The notes beneath the pieces were generated by a model. That model was not told where the DNA came from. It worked only from the letters and a program-made list of their open reading frames with translations, and searched no databases. Shown one piece after another: positions 20,531 to 29,179 of a DNA stretch of 64,000 nt. The position numbers were made by a program, and so were the translations under genes. The stretch comes from Tritrichomonas foetus (lineage: Eukaryota; Parabasalia; Tritrichomonadida; Tritrichomonadidae), in NCBI GenBank assembly GCA_001839685.1, contig MLAK01000753.1:1-64000 (forward strand). The letters run 5' to 3'. Every line of letters starts with the position of its first letter. Within the stretch, counting starts at the first letter, position 1.

Positions 20531-21841
20531 TCAATATGGATTTCCCCAACGAAGTTTGTTCATCTGATTAATATCATAACTTGTTTCGGGGAATTTATAT
20601 TCCGCATTAAACTGTTGTTCACTATCTGCTGTATATAAAACCAATTCAGGTCTGTTCCACTCTTTCAGATTAGCTGCATATTCTGAAGAATTTAGATCAT
20701 CAAGATGAAGTGAATTTGTCAAATCAAGCAGTATAGATAAAAGTAATAGATTATCATTGAAGTGATTCCACGTGCATCTGATAATGTTTTTCATTGTGTC
20801 TTTGAAACTACCAATCCAACTTGAAGATTCGATCATTACATTTTTTGCAATTATAACAACAGAAAGCAAGGTAAACTGATTAGTATTTCTGTCAAGAAGT
20901 GTTGCAATTAATGATTCAGCAGTTATTTCATCCATTTGCCTTGCACATATTTCTAAATAAGATACGCACGATACAACAATAGGTGAATTAATTGACCCAT
21001 TTTTAGCAGCTTCTTTAACTTTTTCAATTGCTATTTGGTGGAGCTTCTCATTATATCCCGCGCTTTTTGCTAACTCGAAATACTGGTGAAAGAGTTTCTT
21101 ATTGCTCGATGGACTTTCGAAAATTGATCCAATATAGTTCAAAACATATTCGGCAAAATCTTCAAGTATTGGCTTATTCAGTGCGAAAAATTGCTTCAAT
21201 AAATTGATTGCGTTGAGTATCTTTCGGTCGTTGTCGAGCGGCTTCAAATCCGGAATATCCTTCGATAGATAACAACAACGAGGCGCATGCTCGTTAAACG
21301 CTGGTCCTGCCAGCGCCTTAAACAAATACCACATCAGCTCGTAAATCAGATTCGCTTCAGAAACTATTCCGGAAATCGTAGTGTAGACAACACTCTTGTC
21401 AATGTTGTCTATGACAATTTTGTACAGATTATTGGATAAATGGAAGACATCATATATTTCGTCGGGCCATGAGTCCAGGGCCCTCGAGAGTATTCTGGAT
21501 ATTGTCCCTGCCGCGTATGCGCTATGGTCGTCGTTTTTGACAAGAGGCGAAAAAGCATATTCGGTTAATGGAATCGAATCCGCGAAAACTCGATGAAGGC
21601 TTGTATTGTTTGTTTGATAAAGTGACATGATTCGTTTATGATCCGATCTTGCGCCGGTTCGCATCAAAATGTCATAAATATCTTTAATGTGTTTGGGATC
21701 GAGTAAAAATTGCATTAATTTGGGATCGTTTTGTCGGTAGATACTGGAGAGATCTGAGCATTTTAAAACATCGATTGTTGTACAATCACTCTTTTCAAGA
21801 ACTTTTAAAACTTCGCTTGGAGCAGGCCTGTTTGTTGTCAT
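20531..21841 (-). CDS. SAPS-domain PP6 regulatory subunit-like protein
   Basis: A 436-residue helical protein. The N-terminal 170 residues follow the SAPS (Sit4-associated) pattern: a cluster ending LMQFLLDPKHIKDIYDIL resembles the family's Asn-Lys-Leu-x-x-Phe-Leu block. It is followed by a segment on residues of the initial lesion and then TISRILSR...SNNLYKIVIDNIDKSVVYTTISGIV, which resembles the conserved block in which the subunit's armadillo-like helices repeat. SAPS proteins bind PP6/Sit4 phosphatase and direct it to cell-cycle and membrane-traffic substrates. The protein is roughly half the length of animal SAPS subunits and lacks their acidic C terminus. A second possibility is a generic ARM-repeat protein. 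An ATAGGTCAAATAC element lies about 58 bp upstream. Confidence 0.6.
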   Translation of the reverse strand: MTTNRPAPSEVLKVLEKSDCTTIDVLKCSDLSSIYRQNDPKLMQFLLDPKHIKDIYDILMRTGARSDHKRIMSLYQTNNTSLHRVFADSIPLTEYAFSPLVKNDDHSAYAAGTISRILSRALDSWPDEIYDVFHLSNNLYKIVIDNIDKSVVYTTISGIVSEANLIYELMWYLFKALAGPAFNEHAPRCCYLSKDIPDLKPLDNDRKILNAINLLKQFFALNKPILEDFAEYVLNYIGSIFESPSSNKKLFHQYFELAKSAGYNEKLHQIAIEKVKEAAKNGSINSPIVVSCVSYLEICARQMDEITAESLIATLLDRNTNQFTLLSVVIIAKNVMIESSSWIGSFKDTMKNIIRCTWNHFNDNLLLLSILLDLTNSLHLDDLNSSEYAANLKEWNRPELVLYTADSEQQFNAEYKFPETSYDINQMNKLRWGNPY

Positions 21842-21879
21842 TCGATTTTTGAAGATTTTTTGTTAATAATAAAAAAGCA

Positions 21880-21904
21880 AACGTTATTTTTTTTGTATTT
21901 GACC
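21880..21904 (-). promoter_or_regulatory. GGTCAA plus AACGTT elements of the SAPS-like gene
   Basis: On the coding strand ATAGGTCAAATAC (GGTCAA at 21899-21904) is followed closely by ATAACGTTT. Both are versions of the recurring upstream motifs, 40-65 bp before the ATG. Inferred promoter. Confidence 0.35.
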
Positions 21905-22002
21905 TATTCTATTGAATATTCAACCTTGTTTGTTTGACATATTCAGAAAAATAGCATATTATCAGAAAATCTGTACGTTAAATAAAAAAGTGTGAGAATC
22001 GA

Positions 22003-24000
22003 ATGGATGGAGGAATCAGCCCTCCATTTAATCAATTTCAACCGGCATATCCACCAAATGCAACTCCGCAAATGATTCCTATTTTCCCAAATCAACCTGC
22101 GTCACAAGGAACTTCGATTGATTGGAATTATATCACCGAGATGAATCCCGAAATGATTTGTCTTACTTCAGATATCGAATCAATGAACAAAATTTTAAAT
22201 TTAGTTGTTCATTCAGATTTTTCTTCGGACACTTTCGTTAATCAAAATCAAAATTTCTTGCAACTTATGAAACTCGTTCAAGTCGTTATGAATTATATGG
22301 CAAAATGTCAAGAAGAATTAAAAGATCAGCTTTCCAAATCAGAAGATCACCTCGAAAAGTATAAAACATTTGCCGAGCACGCGAAACATAGAATTAAGAA
22401 ATTATCTGCACTTTTAAGATTAAGTAGGATTCATGAAAAATGTCCATCATGTGGTCGCATTTTTAAATCATACGAAGTGCTAAATGCACATATGAAAAAA
22501 AGACATCAGCAATTATTTCCAGCTTGGATTTCAATTCGAAGAAATGAAGTGTTTCCACCACCTCCCCAGAATAATGCTAAGATCCAGAGACAAATAAATC
22601 ATATGAAAACTCAAATTAAAGACTTAGAAAATCAAAACATTCAAACTTATACTGCTGAAAGTGTTCCGAAAAGGTTCAAACCAGCTGTCTTTCATACTAA
22701 TCAAATTCCACTTCTTGATATTTCGAGTGATGAATCAGCCACTCATGAGCCGCCCATAAATGCAAATCTTCCTCAACAATCAGCTAAACCCGAATCACAA
22801 CAACCAGTTATACCTGAATCACAACAACAACAACAACCAGTGCAGCATCAAATAGTTCGGCCTATTCCCGTTGTTCAAAATCTGCAATCTGATTATTCAC
22901 AAGCTCAAGGTAATCAATTTGAAATTCCTTCAAGCAGTCATCCTGAAAAGAAGGAACAACAAGAAACCTTTGAACAAGCAGCTGTTAAAGCTCAAGCGAA
23001 AGAATTTCTTTCTCAGAAAAGAAGAGCAACACCAATTTTGCCGAAAACAGTGGATGAGATTGTTCATAAGATTACCAAACTTGTTCATGAGCAAAGTAAG
23101 CGTATTTCTTATGCTCAACATGTTGAAGATAGTCCTGATAAAGTAAGAAAAGAAATATCTGAAGATGTGTCAGATGAACATCCAATGCCCAATAAGTCGA
23201 AGAAGAATAATTTGAAAGATCTCAAAAATCCAATTAAGAAAACTGATAAACAGAAGAAACTTAAAGCTCAACAATTGAAGAAGCTTGAAGAACAAGCTAT
23301 GAAGAATAAGAAGAAGAAAGATAACGAAGAAGAAGAAGATCCCGAGAAAGAGAAGAAACTTAAGAAACAACAGAAGTCATCAAGTACGAGTTCAATTAGT
23401 CATTGTTATGGTGATTCTATGCCATTAACTAGTTCTCATAATAGTAGTATTATTATGTCTTCCGACTTTGCTGAATATGATTCATTCCTTCCATCATCTT
23501 CAGATGAAGATGTTGTTATTAATACAAATTATAATAACAAATTTGGTGAAACCGTTTTCACATCTGGCTATTCATCACAGTCTCGATCTAATCCCAAGTC
23601 GAAAGGAAATAATAAATTAGGTCAAAATAATCAACAGAATACGGGAAAAGGCAAATCACAATGGAAAGCTGAAAATAATACAGATGGATCAGAATTTGAG
23701 TCATCTGATTATTATGATGAAGATATCCCTCAAATCCAAAAACCGAAATCTAAAGATGAATCAAAACAAAACCCACCAGAAGATGAATTTGAAGAGGAGT
23801 ATGAATATGAGTATAATTCAGATCCGCCTGAACAAATGGAAGGAGTTTTCCATCAAAACCCTCAGCCATTAAATAGTTCGTTACAATCAAAGAGATCATC
23901 AACATATGAAGATGAAGATGAAGAATTTGATTTACCGCCATATGAAAGTAGTTCAAATAAAATGAATCGGAAAGGATCGCGGTTTTCAGGAAGGAAATAA
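22003..24000 (+). CDS. DZIP1: DZIP1-like basal body/transition zone protein
   Basis: A 665-residue protein with the DZIP1/Iguana layout. An N-terminal helical Dzip-like domain (about 35-140: IDWNYITEMNPEMICL followed by a Leu-rich helix LMKLVQVVMNYM) precedes a single C2H2 finger, C147-x2-C150-x12-H163-x4-H168 (CPSCGRIF..HMKKRH), followed by a Gln/Pro-rich linker. In animals DZIP1 acts at the basal body and ciliary transition zone in ciliogenesis. The remaining 480 residues are polar and disordered, with a Lys/Glu-rich stretch (about 395-460) and acidic patches near the C terminus (EEEYEYEYNSD). It is followed by two further flagellar genes. The family is well supported by domain order. The tail is not conserved with animal proteins as far as I can tell. 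Confidence 0.82.
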   Translation: MDGGISPPFNQFQPAYPPNATPQMIPIFPNQPASQGTSIDWNYITEMNPEMICLTSDIESMNKILNLVVHSDFSSDTFVNQNQNFLQLMKLVQVVMNYMAKCQEELKDQLSKSEDHLEKYKTFAEHAKHRIKKLSALLRLSRIHEKCPSCGRIFKSYEVLNAHMKKRHQQLFPAWISIRRNEVFPPPPQNNAKIQRQINHMKTQIKDLENQNIQTYTAESVPKRFKPAVFHTNQIPLLDISSDESATHEPPINANLPQQSAKPESQQPVIPESQQQQQPVQHQIVRPIPVVQNLQSDYSQAQGNQFEIPSSSHPEKKEQQETFEQAAVKAQAKEFLSQKRRATPILPKTVDEIVHKITKLVHEQSKRISYAQHVEDSPDKVRKEISEDVSDEHPMPNKSKKNNLKDLKNPIKKTDKQKKLKAQQLKKLEEQAMKNKKKKDNEEEEDPEKEKKLKKQQKSSSTSSISHCYGDSMPLTSSHNSSIIMSSDFAEYDSFLPSSSDEDVVINTNYNNKFGETVFTSGYSSQSRSNPKSKGNNKLGQNNQQNTGKGKSQWKAENNTDGSEFESSDYYDEDIPQIQKPKSKDESKQNPPEDEFEEEYEYEYNSDPPEQMEGVFHQNPQPLNSSLQSKRSSTYEDEDEEFDLPPYESSSNKMNRKGSRFSGRK

Positions 24001-24039
24001 TTCTTTTGTTAATAAAATGTTTTATTATATTCACTAACA

Positions 24040-24053
24040 CAGTGTTAACACTG
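24040..24053. repeat. Perfect 14-bp palindrome
   Basis: CAGTGTTAACACTG is perfectly self-complementary, 40 bp after the DZIP1-like stop. The preceding bases read ACTAACACAG, which overlaps it and resembles the 3' splice motif known from Trichomonas introns. No matching 5' site that improves a gene model was found. Confidence 0.6.
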
Positions 24054-24163
24054 CTATATAATATATAGAATATTTAAAAGTTTTTTTGAAATCCTATTAT
24101 ATTTTATAATTTTTGAGAAATATAGAATTAGTGGAAATGAGATGCGAAATTTTTTAGGAAATC

Positions 24164-24169
24164 CCGTTA
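24164..24169 (+). promoter_or_regulatory. CCGTTA element before CFAP100
   Basis: CCCGTTATTTAATT immediately precedes the ATG; read on the other strand it contains TAACGG, a Myb-type core. Its closeness to the ATG implies a very short leader. Inferred. Confidence 0.35.
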
Positions 24170-24176
24170 TTTAATT

Positions 24177-25535
24177 ATGACATTTCTGATTAACTCTCCC
24201 CCACTTAGTGCTATTGATAAAGCACTTCCGTTAAAAGGACCAAATCCCTTTGATATTCCACCTGATTCAGAGATGTTAGAAAAAAGAGACAAAGAAAATG
24301 AACAACTTGCTATTTTACATCGAAAAATGGTGAAAACAAAATTAATGGATAGATCATTTTCCTCTCTCCCTCCACTTCAAGCACATAGCAGACGTGCTGC
24401 ACGATCACAAATCGATAATTCGAACGGAATGAATGTCCAGCCCCCAGCTGCTGAACATCAGCAAAGGCAACAAATGCATGAATTTATAGATCAAAAAAGA
24501 GAAATTTTCTTAGTTCAGTTGCTTATTGATCGTAAAAATAAAGAAATTCAGAGGATTCAAAACACAAGACAAGCTGAAAAAAACAATATTGTTGAAGAAG
24601 GAAACAAAATTGCTGAAATATCTAATCAATATAAAATGACACAAAATCAGATTGAAGCAGAACTTCAGCGTGAAAAGAAAACTTTGGATCAAGCAATTAA
24701 ACGCAGAACAGATTTACAGAAAGAATTAAAAAAGAAAACAGTATTTGTTGACGCTGTTAGTAGTGAAATTGCAAGAAATTGGGAAACATTAAAAAGTTAT
24801 CAAACATATCGGGATTTTTTGGCCTGTTTTGTATCCAAAGACAAACCTACTAAGAATGACGTCATGGAATATTTCCAAATTCCACAGACTTTAATGGATG
24901 AAATTGAAAAGGTCGAAAATGAAAACCTGTTTTTATTACATCATTGTCAAGAATTAACAAATGAGCAAGAAGCTGCTCGTGAAAATATATCCGGAGCTAT
25001 TGATCATGCCCAAGGTGAATCTGATGTTATTCAAAATTCAATGAATAAGTTAAAAGATGTTAAAGAAATTGTTTATAATGTTCATGATTCAGTAGATGCT
25101 GAGACAAAGGCATTGGAAGTACAAGTCAATAAACTCGCAAAAATTGTTACACTCACATATGATGAATGCTTCAATGAATCAGCAGATGTTAATACTTTAA
25201 CAAGACTTGAAAGAATAGAAATTGAGTTTGAAGAAATGTATTTACAAGCATCACAAATTAGTGAAAGTTTTATCATCCAAAAACAATCAGAAAAGGACAA
25301 AAAGAGACGAGAAGAACAAAGAAAAGCGAAAAACGAAGAATTACAGAAAGAGCAAGCAAGAAAACACAAACAAGCATTATTAAGAGCTCAAATGCCTTTG
25401 AAGAGGAAAGTCGGAAGACCATGTAATGAAAGAACCTTACCCAATAGATTAAACCGAAATCAAATTGATCAAAAACAAAAATTATTGGAAGAAGCTGCTC
25501 AAGATCATTTCCTTTATGGTGAGATTTCTGATTAA
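24177..25535 (+). CDS. CFAP100: Cilia and flagella associated protein 100 (MIA1)
   Basis: A 452-residue coiled-coil protein of the CFAP100/CCDC37 family, with the DUF4200-type core. Recognised family landmarks are NPFDIPPDSEMLEKRDKE near the N terminus, the block FIDQKREIFLVQLLIDRK followed by KEIQRIQ at about 103-127, and LKSYQTYRDFLACF at about 205-218. CFAP100 is MIA1, which with CFAP73 forms the modifier-of-inner-arms complex that anchors inner dynein arm f and tunes flagellar beating. The C terminus is Lys/Arg-rich. It lies tail-to-tail with ODAD3, 159 bp away, and 176 bp after the DZIP1-like gene. The call rests on several ordered motifs, so I am fairly sure. Confidence 0.88.
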   Translation: MTFLINSPPLSAIDKALPLKGPNPFDIPPDSEMLEKRDKENEQLAILHRKMVKTKLMDRSFSSLPPLQAHSRRAARSQIDNSNGMNVQPPAAEHQQRQQMHEFIDQKREIFLVQLLIDRKNKEIQRIQNTRQAEKNNIVEEGNKIAEISNQYKMTQNQIEAELQREKKTLDQAIKRRTDLQKELKKKTVFVDAVSSEIARNWETLKSYQTYRDFLACFVSKDKPTKNDVMEYFQIPQTLMDEIEKVENENLFLLHHCQELTNEQEAARENISGAIDHAQGESDVIQNSMNKLKDVKEIVYNVHDSVDAETKALEVQVNKLAKIVTLTYDECFNESADVNTLTRLERIEIEFEEMYLQASQISESFIIQKQSEKDKKRREEQRKAKNEELQKEQARKHKQALLRAQMPLKRKVGRPCNERTLPNRLNRNQIDQKQKLLEEAAQDHFLYGEISD

Positions 25536-25694
25536 GACGATCAACTCTGTTATTATTTAAGACTAAATGGACATTAATAACCATCATTTGTTTATTTATA
25601 GAAAACATCAAAATAAATTAAATAGCGTAATTAGGTTTTACATATCAAAAAAAATTGATTTCATTAGAAGAATAAATAAATAAAATAATCAAAA

Positions 25695-27287
25695 TTAAGT
25701 TGTTCTTTCTCTCTTCTTTTGTTGTTGATGAAGTTGAACAGCCTTAAGAGCATTCATTTTAACTTGAGCTCGATCCAAAACTCTTGTTTGAATATCACCT
25801 GGCTTTTCTTTTTGTGTTCGCTTATGTTCTGCGTAATTTCTTCTATTTAAGTGATGTGGTTGATCAGCTCTTTCCATATCAAAGTCAACTTCTGTTCTTG
25901 CAATATGTGAAACGAGTGCTTGAACATTAACCATGGTTGTGAAATCAGCATCATCGTCATCTAAATCAGTCTTGATTCTTTTACTTTTTTCAAGATAATA
26001 ATTCAATAATTCTTCAGGATCTTCAGGAATAACTTCATCTTGATTTTGAACGACAGCCATCACTTCAGACAAGTGTTGAATACCACTAATTACTGATTTT
26101 TGATGAGTTTCTAATGCAGCCATTTGTTTTTGAACTTCTTTCAAGTTTTCTTGTTTAGATGTTAAGATTTTTTGTCCTTCAGCCAATAAGCGATTTCCAC
26201 CGACACCTTTTGATGATGCATATTCAGCTTCTTCAAGAGCCGACTTTAAATGATTAGCTTTCTTTTCAAGAACAGAACAGTCTGCTTTAAGTGCTTGAAT
26301 TTGTTTTTCAAGTGTATCTGTGTTTTCTTTCCGTTCAGTAAAGAACTTTTCGATTTGTTCAGGTTCGTTAGTTCCAAAACGATCACGAATTTCTTCATAA
26401 ACAGTAGAGACTTGTCTATAGCGTTCTTCTCGCTTTTCTCTAGCTGCCTTATTCAGCTTATTACGAAGAACAGAAGGCTGTGAATTCAATGAAGGCTGAG
26501 GCCTTGACACTTTTTGCTCAGTTTCAATTTCCATCATTTGTCGATTGTTATTTGCTTTAGCTTGTTCTTTCTTAGCATCAAGAATTGCATCTCTCTTCTT
26601 TCTGGCCTGTATGCATTGTTCTTCAGTCCGATAGTACTCACTTACTGCCAACGTTTTCGAGTACTTCGAATCACGAGCAATGAAATTCAGCTCACTGATG
26701 TCTCTGTTCTTTTTATTAATGATATCCTGTTTCTCAACTAAAATTGGGTTCCACCTCATTTTTTGGCGATCTAAATAATAAATAATTTGTTGGTATATTT
26801 TAACTAAATGTGTGGCTTCTGAGTTCTTAATATTAGCTTTATCAAGCTGATTCTTCATATCTCGGATTCTTTTCTCTTCAGGGTGTTCAGATACTTCAGC
26901 CTTCTTAAAGTTCGCGAGGATTACTTCGAGTTCTCTCTGTCTGTTAATTGACTTCTCCTTCAGATGCTTTAGTTTGTCGATTTGCCTCTTCAAAAGATTC
27001 ACTTCATGGTCCATATGTTTCAAATCGCCGGCGAGGTTAACGTTTTGAAGTCGTGAGTTTTTCTCCTTGACGAGCTCACCGAGCTTAGATCTCAGTGAGG
27101 TGTGCTCTTCGCGAAGGTCTGCAAGTACTTGTACGTTATTTTCAACTCTTTGAACGATTGAGCGATAAAAATCTCTCTGCTCACCCTTAAATTCTTTTCC
27201 TTTCTCGTTTATAATCTTGAGCTCTTCTTGGAAGGTTTCAGCCACAGGCTGGGAGTTGGTCATCGCTGCTCCTGCTGTTCTTGACAT
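25695..27287 (-). CDS. ODAD3: Outer dynein arm docking complex subunit 3 (CCDC151/ODA10-like)
   Basis: A 530-residue coiled-coil protein. Family landmarks in order are an early segment YRSIVQRVENNVQVLADLR (about 44-62), the central RIRDMKNQLDKANIKNSEA/YQQIIYYLD block (about 140-173), a TGV-like block YEEIRDRFGTNEPEQIEKFF (about 296-315), and the LKSALEEAEYASSKG segment near 347-361. These match the CCDC151 layout. CCDC151/ODA10 is needed to assemble or dock outer dynein arms onto doublet microtubules. The C terminus is basic and Gln-rich. It shares a 226-bp divergent promoter region with archease and converges on CFAP100. An alternative is a related docking-complex coiled coil (CCDC63/114). 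Confidence 0.72.
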   Translation of the reverse strand: MSRTAGAAMTNSQPVAETFQEELKIINEKGKEFKGEQRDFYRSIVQRVENNVQVLADLREEHTSLRSKLGELVKEKNSRLQNVNLAGDLKHMDHEVNLLKRQIDKLKHLKEKSINRQRELEVILANFKKAEVSEHPEEKRIRDMKNQLDKANIKNSEATHLVKIYQQIIYYLDRQKMRWNPILVEKQDIINKKNRDISELNFIARDSKYSKTLAVSEYYRTEEQCIQARKKRDAILDAKKEQAKANNNRQMMEIETEQKVSRPQPSLNSQPSVLRNKLNKAAREKREERYRQVSTVYEEIRDRFGTNEPEQIEKFFTERKENTDTLEKQIQALKADCSVLEKKANHLKSALEEAEYASSKGVGGNRLLAEGQKILTSKQENLKEVQKQMAALETHQKSVISGIQHLSEVMAVVQNQDEVIPEDPEELLNYYLEKSKRIKTDLDDDDADFTTMVNVQALVSHIARTEVDFDMERADQPHHLNRRNYAEHKRTQKEKPGDIQTRVLDRAQVKMNALKAVQLHQQQKKRERTT

Positions 27288-27513
27288 GGAATATTTCCGA
27301 ATAGAAATTTGACTGATTAAACGTACAAAAGAAAAACGTTATTTTATACTCAATTTTTCAGTGCGTAAATGGCAAGATCAAACAACTTATTCAAGAGGTC
27401 AATCAAGTTTTGGAATTCTGAGAATGTGTCCGCATTAATATTGAAAAAGTTAAAAATTTACATCTTCTCATAAACTTTGTCACTTCATTTTTAAATATTT
27501 CATTTCATTTCTC
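27288..27513. promoter_or_regulatory. Divergent promoter region of ODAD3 and archease
   Basis: The 226-bp head-to-head gap holds two AACGT elements near the ODAD3 side (27317 and 27334, ATAACGTTTTTC on its coding strand) and GGTCAA at 27397-27402 in the archease direction. Promoter assignment is inferred. Confidence 0.4.
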
Positions 27514-27948
27514 ATGCAAAATTCAGGATTTGAATATATCGATCATCCAGCAGATATCCAAATTCACTCATGGGGTCCCACAATTGAGAAATCTTTGGAG
27601 CCTCTTGCTGTTGGCCTTTTTGGTGTGATGTTCGATCCGGCAGGATTTTCTGATGCCCTTGAAAAGAGAATTTCTGTGAAAGCAAATGATCTCTTATCAC
27701 TTGTGTATCAATTTCTTGACGAATGGCTTTTCCATTTTGATGCCCATGATTTCGTTCTGAAAAAAATCGCCGTCACAAAATGCGATCTCGAAAACTTCGA
27801 AATTGAAGCGACAGGCTTTGGTGAAGAGTTTGATATGGAGAAGCATTCTGACTTTCGCCGCACTGAGGTGAAGGCAATAACATATGCATCAATGAAAGTT
27901 GAACAAAAAGCAGACAAAGCTGAAATTTATGTAATTGTTGATCTTTAA
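27514..27948 (+). CDS. Archease, activator of RtcB RNA ligase
   Basis: A 144-residue protein matching the archease family at full length. The conserved opening YIDHPADIQIHSWG carries the metal-binding Asp. A late acidic/basic motif, then KAITYASMKVEQ and a final VIVDL, complete the family pattern. Archease promotes the guanylylation and turnover of the tRNA-splicing ligase RtcB, so it works in tRNA splicing and RNA repair. The ligase itself is not in this window. The whole protein is a single domain with no targeting signal. The first ATG starts right before the conserved domain. Confidence 0.95.
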   Translation: MQNSGFEYIDHPADIQIHSWGPTIEKSLEPLAVGLFGVMFDPAGFSDALEKRISVKANDLLSLVYQFLDEWLFHFDAHDFVLKKIAVTKCDLENFEIEATGFGEEFDMEKHSDFRRTEVKAITYASMKVEQKADKAEIYVIVDL

Positions 27949-28292
27949 AGAAAACCTCTCATATGAAATAAACTTATGAAAATATTAACATTGTTTGATG
28001 ATAGCTTCCTTTTAAAAGTTAAATTTGTCGTTTGCTTTAATATTTCATGTGAAAAGTAATTCATCTTCCCAAATTCACATAAAAGTGCTTCAATAAGATG
28101 AAGATCACCAATTTGAATTGCTGATTCACACAAATACTTATTTGTAATCAATAGAACCTGTTTTCATGTTCATGAAGTTTTTATCTGAAAAAAATAATGA
28201 TAATTTCGGTTAATAATGATTGAGTTAACTATCATTTATTTCTGGTAATATCCGGTCAATTAAATAGAAAAACTTACTCATATCGAAAAATT
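27949..28292. other. Intergenic region
   Basis: It contains CGGTTA (28207-28212) and CCGGTCAATTAAAT (28252-28265) just before the next gene. A minus-strand frame at 27945-28151 has a weak ankyrin-like start (AIQIGDLHLIEALL) and is not called. Confidence 0.4.
28254..28259 (+). promoter_or_regulatory. GGTCAA element
   Basis: TCCGGTCAATTAAAT lies 34 bp before the ATG at 28293, with a CGGTTA further upstream. It is one of the recurring upstream motifs. Role inferred. Confidence 0.35.
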
Positions 28293-28694
28293 ATGGAAGG
28301 AAATGAACAACAAACAGTCTTGGTTCAAATGAGTGCAGACCTTGATGCCATGTTTCAAAAAATGGGCAAAAATTCCAGACAGGCAGAAATTGATCGTCAC
28401 ACAGAACTCATGAGATTCACGCAAGAAATCGGAGCGAAACAATTAAAACTTATTAAAAGCCAACAAAGTCGAAAATCAGCGCCGCCCGTTGTTGACAGTA
28501 AGTGGCCATCCCCACAGTCAGTAAAGCAAGCGAATCAACAATTTTTGCCATTTACCAAATTTTCAAAAGAAAAGGAAGCAGAAATCGACGCAACTTGTCA
28601 AGAGCTGCTAGAGTTAAATACACAAATGATGGCGGGAATAGAAAAATGCTTTTTTGATAAATCCTCAAATCGCGAAGATTCGTCAGAATCTTGA
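28293..28694 (+). CDS. Small protein of unknown function
   Basis: A 133-residue protein with no family I recognise. The first 65 residues look helical and amphipathic (LDAMFQKMGKNSRQAEIDRH). A short Pro-containing linker (SAPPVVDSKWPSP) and a second helix (KEKEAEIDATCQELLELN) follow, and the tail is acidic and serine-rich. There is no signal peptide or membrane segment. It has a clean ATG and typical upstream elements, which favours a real gene. The two-helix layout could suit a small scaffold or adaptor, but that is only a guess. Confidence 0.65.
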   Translation: MEGNEQQTVLVQMSADLDAMFQKMGKNSRQAEIDRHTELMRFTQEIGAKQLKLIKSQQSRKSAPPVVDSKWPSPQSVKQANQQFLPFTKFSKEKEAEIDATCQELLELNTQMMAGIEKCFFDKSSNREDSSES

Positions 28695-29178
28695 ATTCTT
28701 TCATCATTACATTTTTTTCGATGAAATGATTTGTATTTTGTTATTAAAATGCCATGTTTTCTCCCATAGAAAAAGTTTTATGTTTTAGCCTGTTTTCAAT
28801 GATTTCCTGTGATTTTTAAGAGTATATTTGGTCGTTGTCTATCATATGAGTTTTTGCCTGAGGAATTCGTATAAAAACTATTTTGATCAATGGATTCAAT
28901 ACATTCTATTCTACTAAAGCTGTATAGCATCCTGTATTCTGAGGAGGAGAGGTCTCTTTCATTTATAATGATCCATAATGTCATCTAAATTTTTTCAAAC
29001 CCTGAGCATACCTGCGAACCTAATATTTTTATAATAGATATTTTGCCAAGGTGGGAAGATACTTCATAAATGAGGGGAAAAGTTACTTCACTATTCAAAT
29101 AAAATTACACATCACTTCTAATTTTTTCAATAGTTACACTGAAATACGTCACTTTTCGAACAGATTTCCAAAAGGTCA
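28695..29178. other. Intergenic region
   Basis: AT-rich spacer. A TTCATAAATGAGGG segment near 29064-29077 also occurs inverted near 19292-19305. The last bases before the next gene read AAAGGTCAATG. Confidence 0.4.
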
Positions 29179-29179
29179 A
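29174..29179 (+). promoter_or_regulatory. GGTCAA overlapping the start codon
   Basis: AAAGGTCAATG: the element ends on the A of the ATG at 29179. If it acts as an initiator, the mRNA leader would be almost absent. Inferred. Confidence 0.3.

Noticed and set aside
20170..20549. Three overlapping minus-strand frames rich in Phe, Leu, Val and Cys
   Set aside because: They are translations of the AAACAA/AAACAG array and have no natural composition.
27945..28151. Minus frame with AIQIGDLHLIEALL, like the start of an ankyrin repeat
   Set aside because: Only a single partial repeat; too weak to call.
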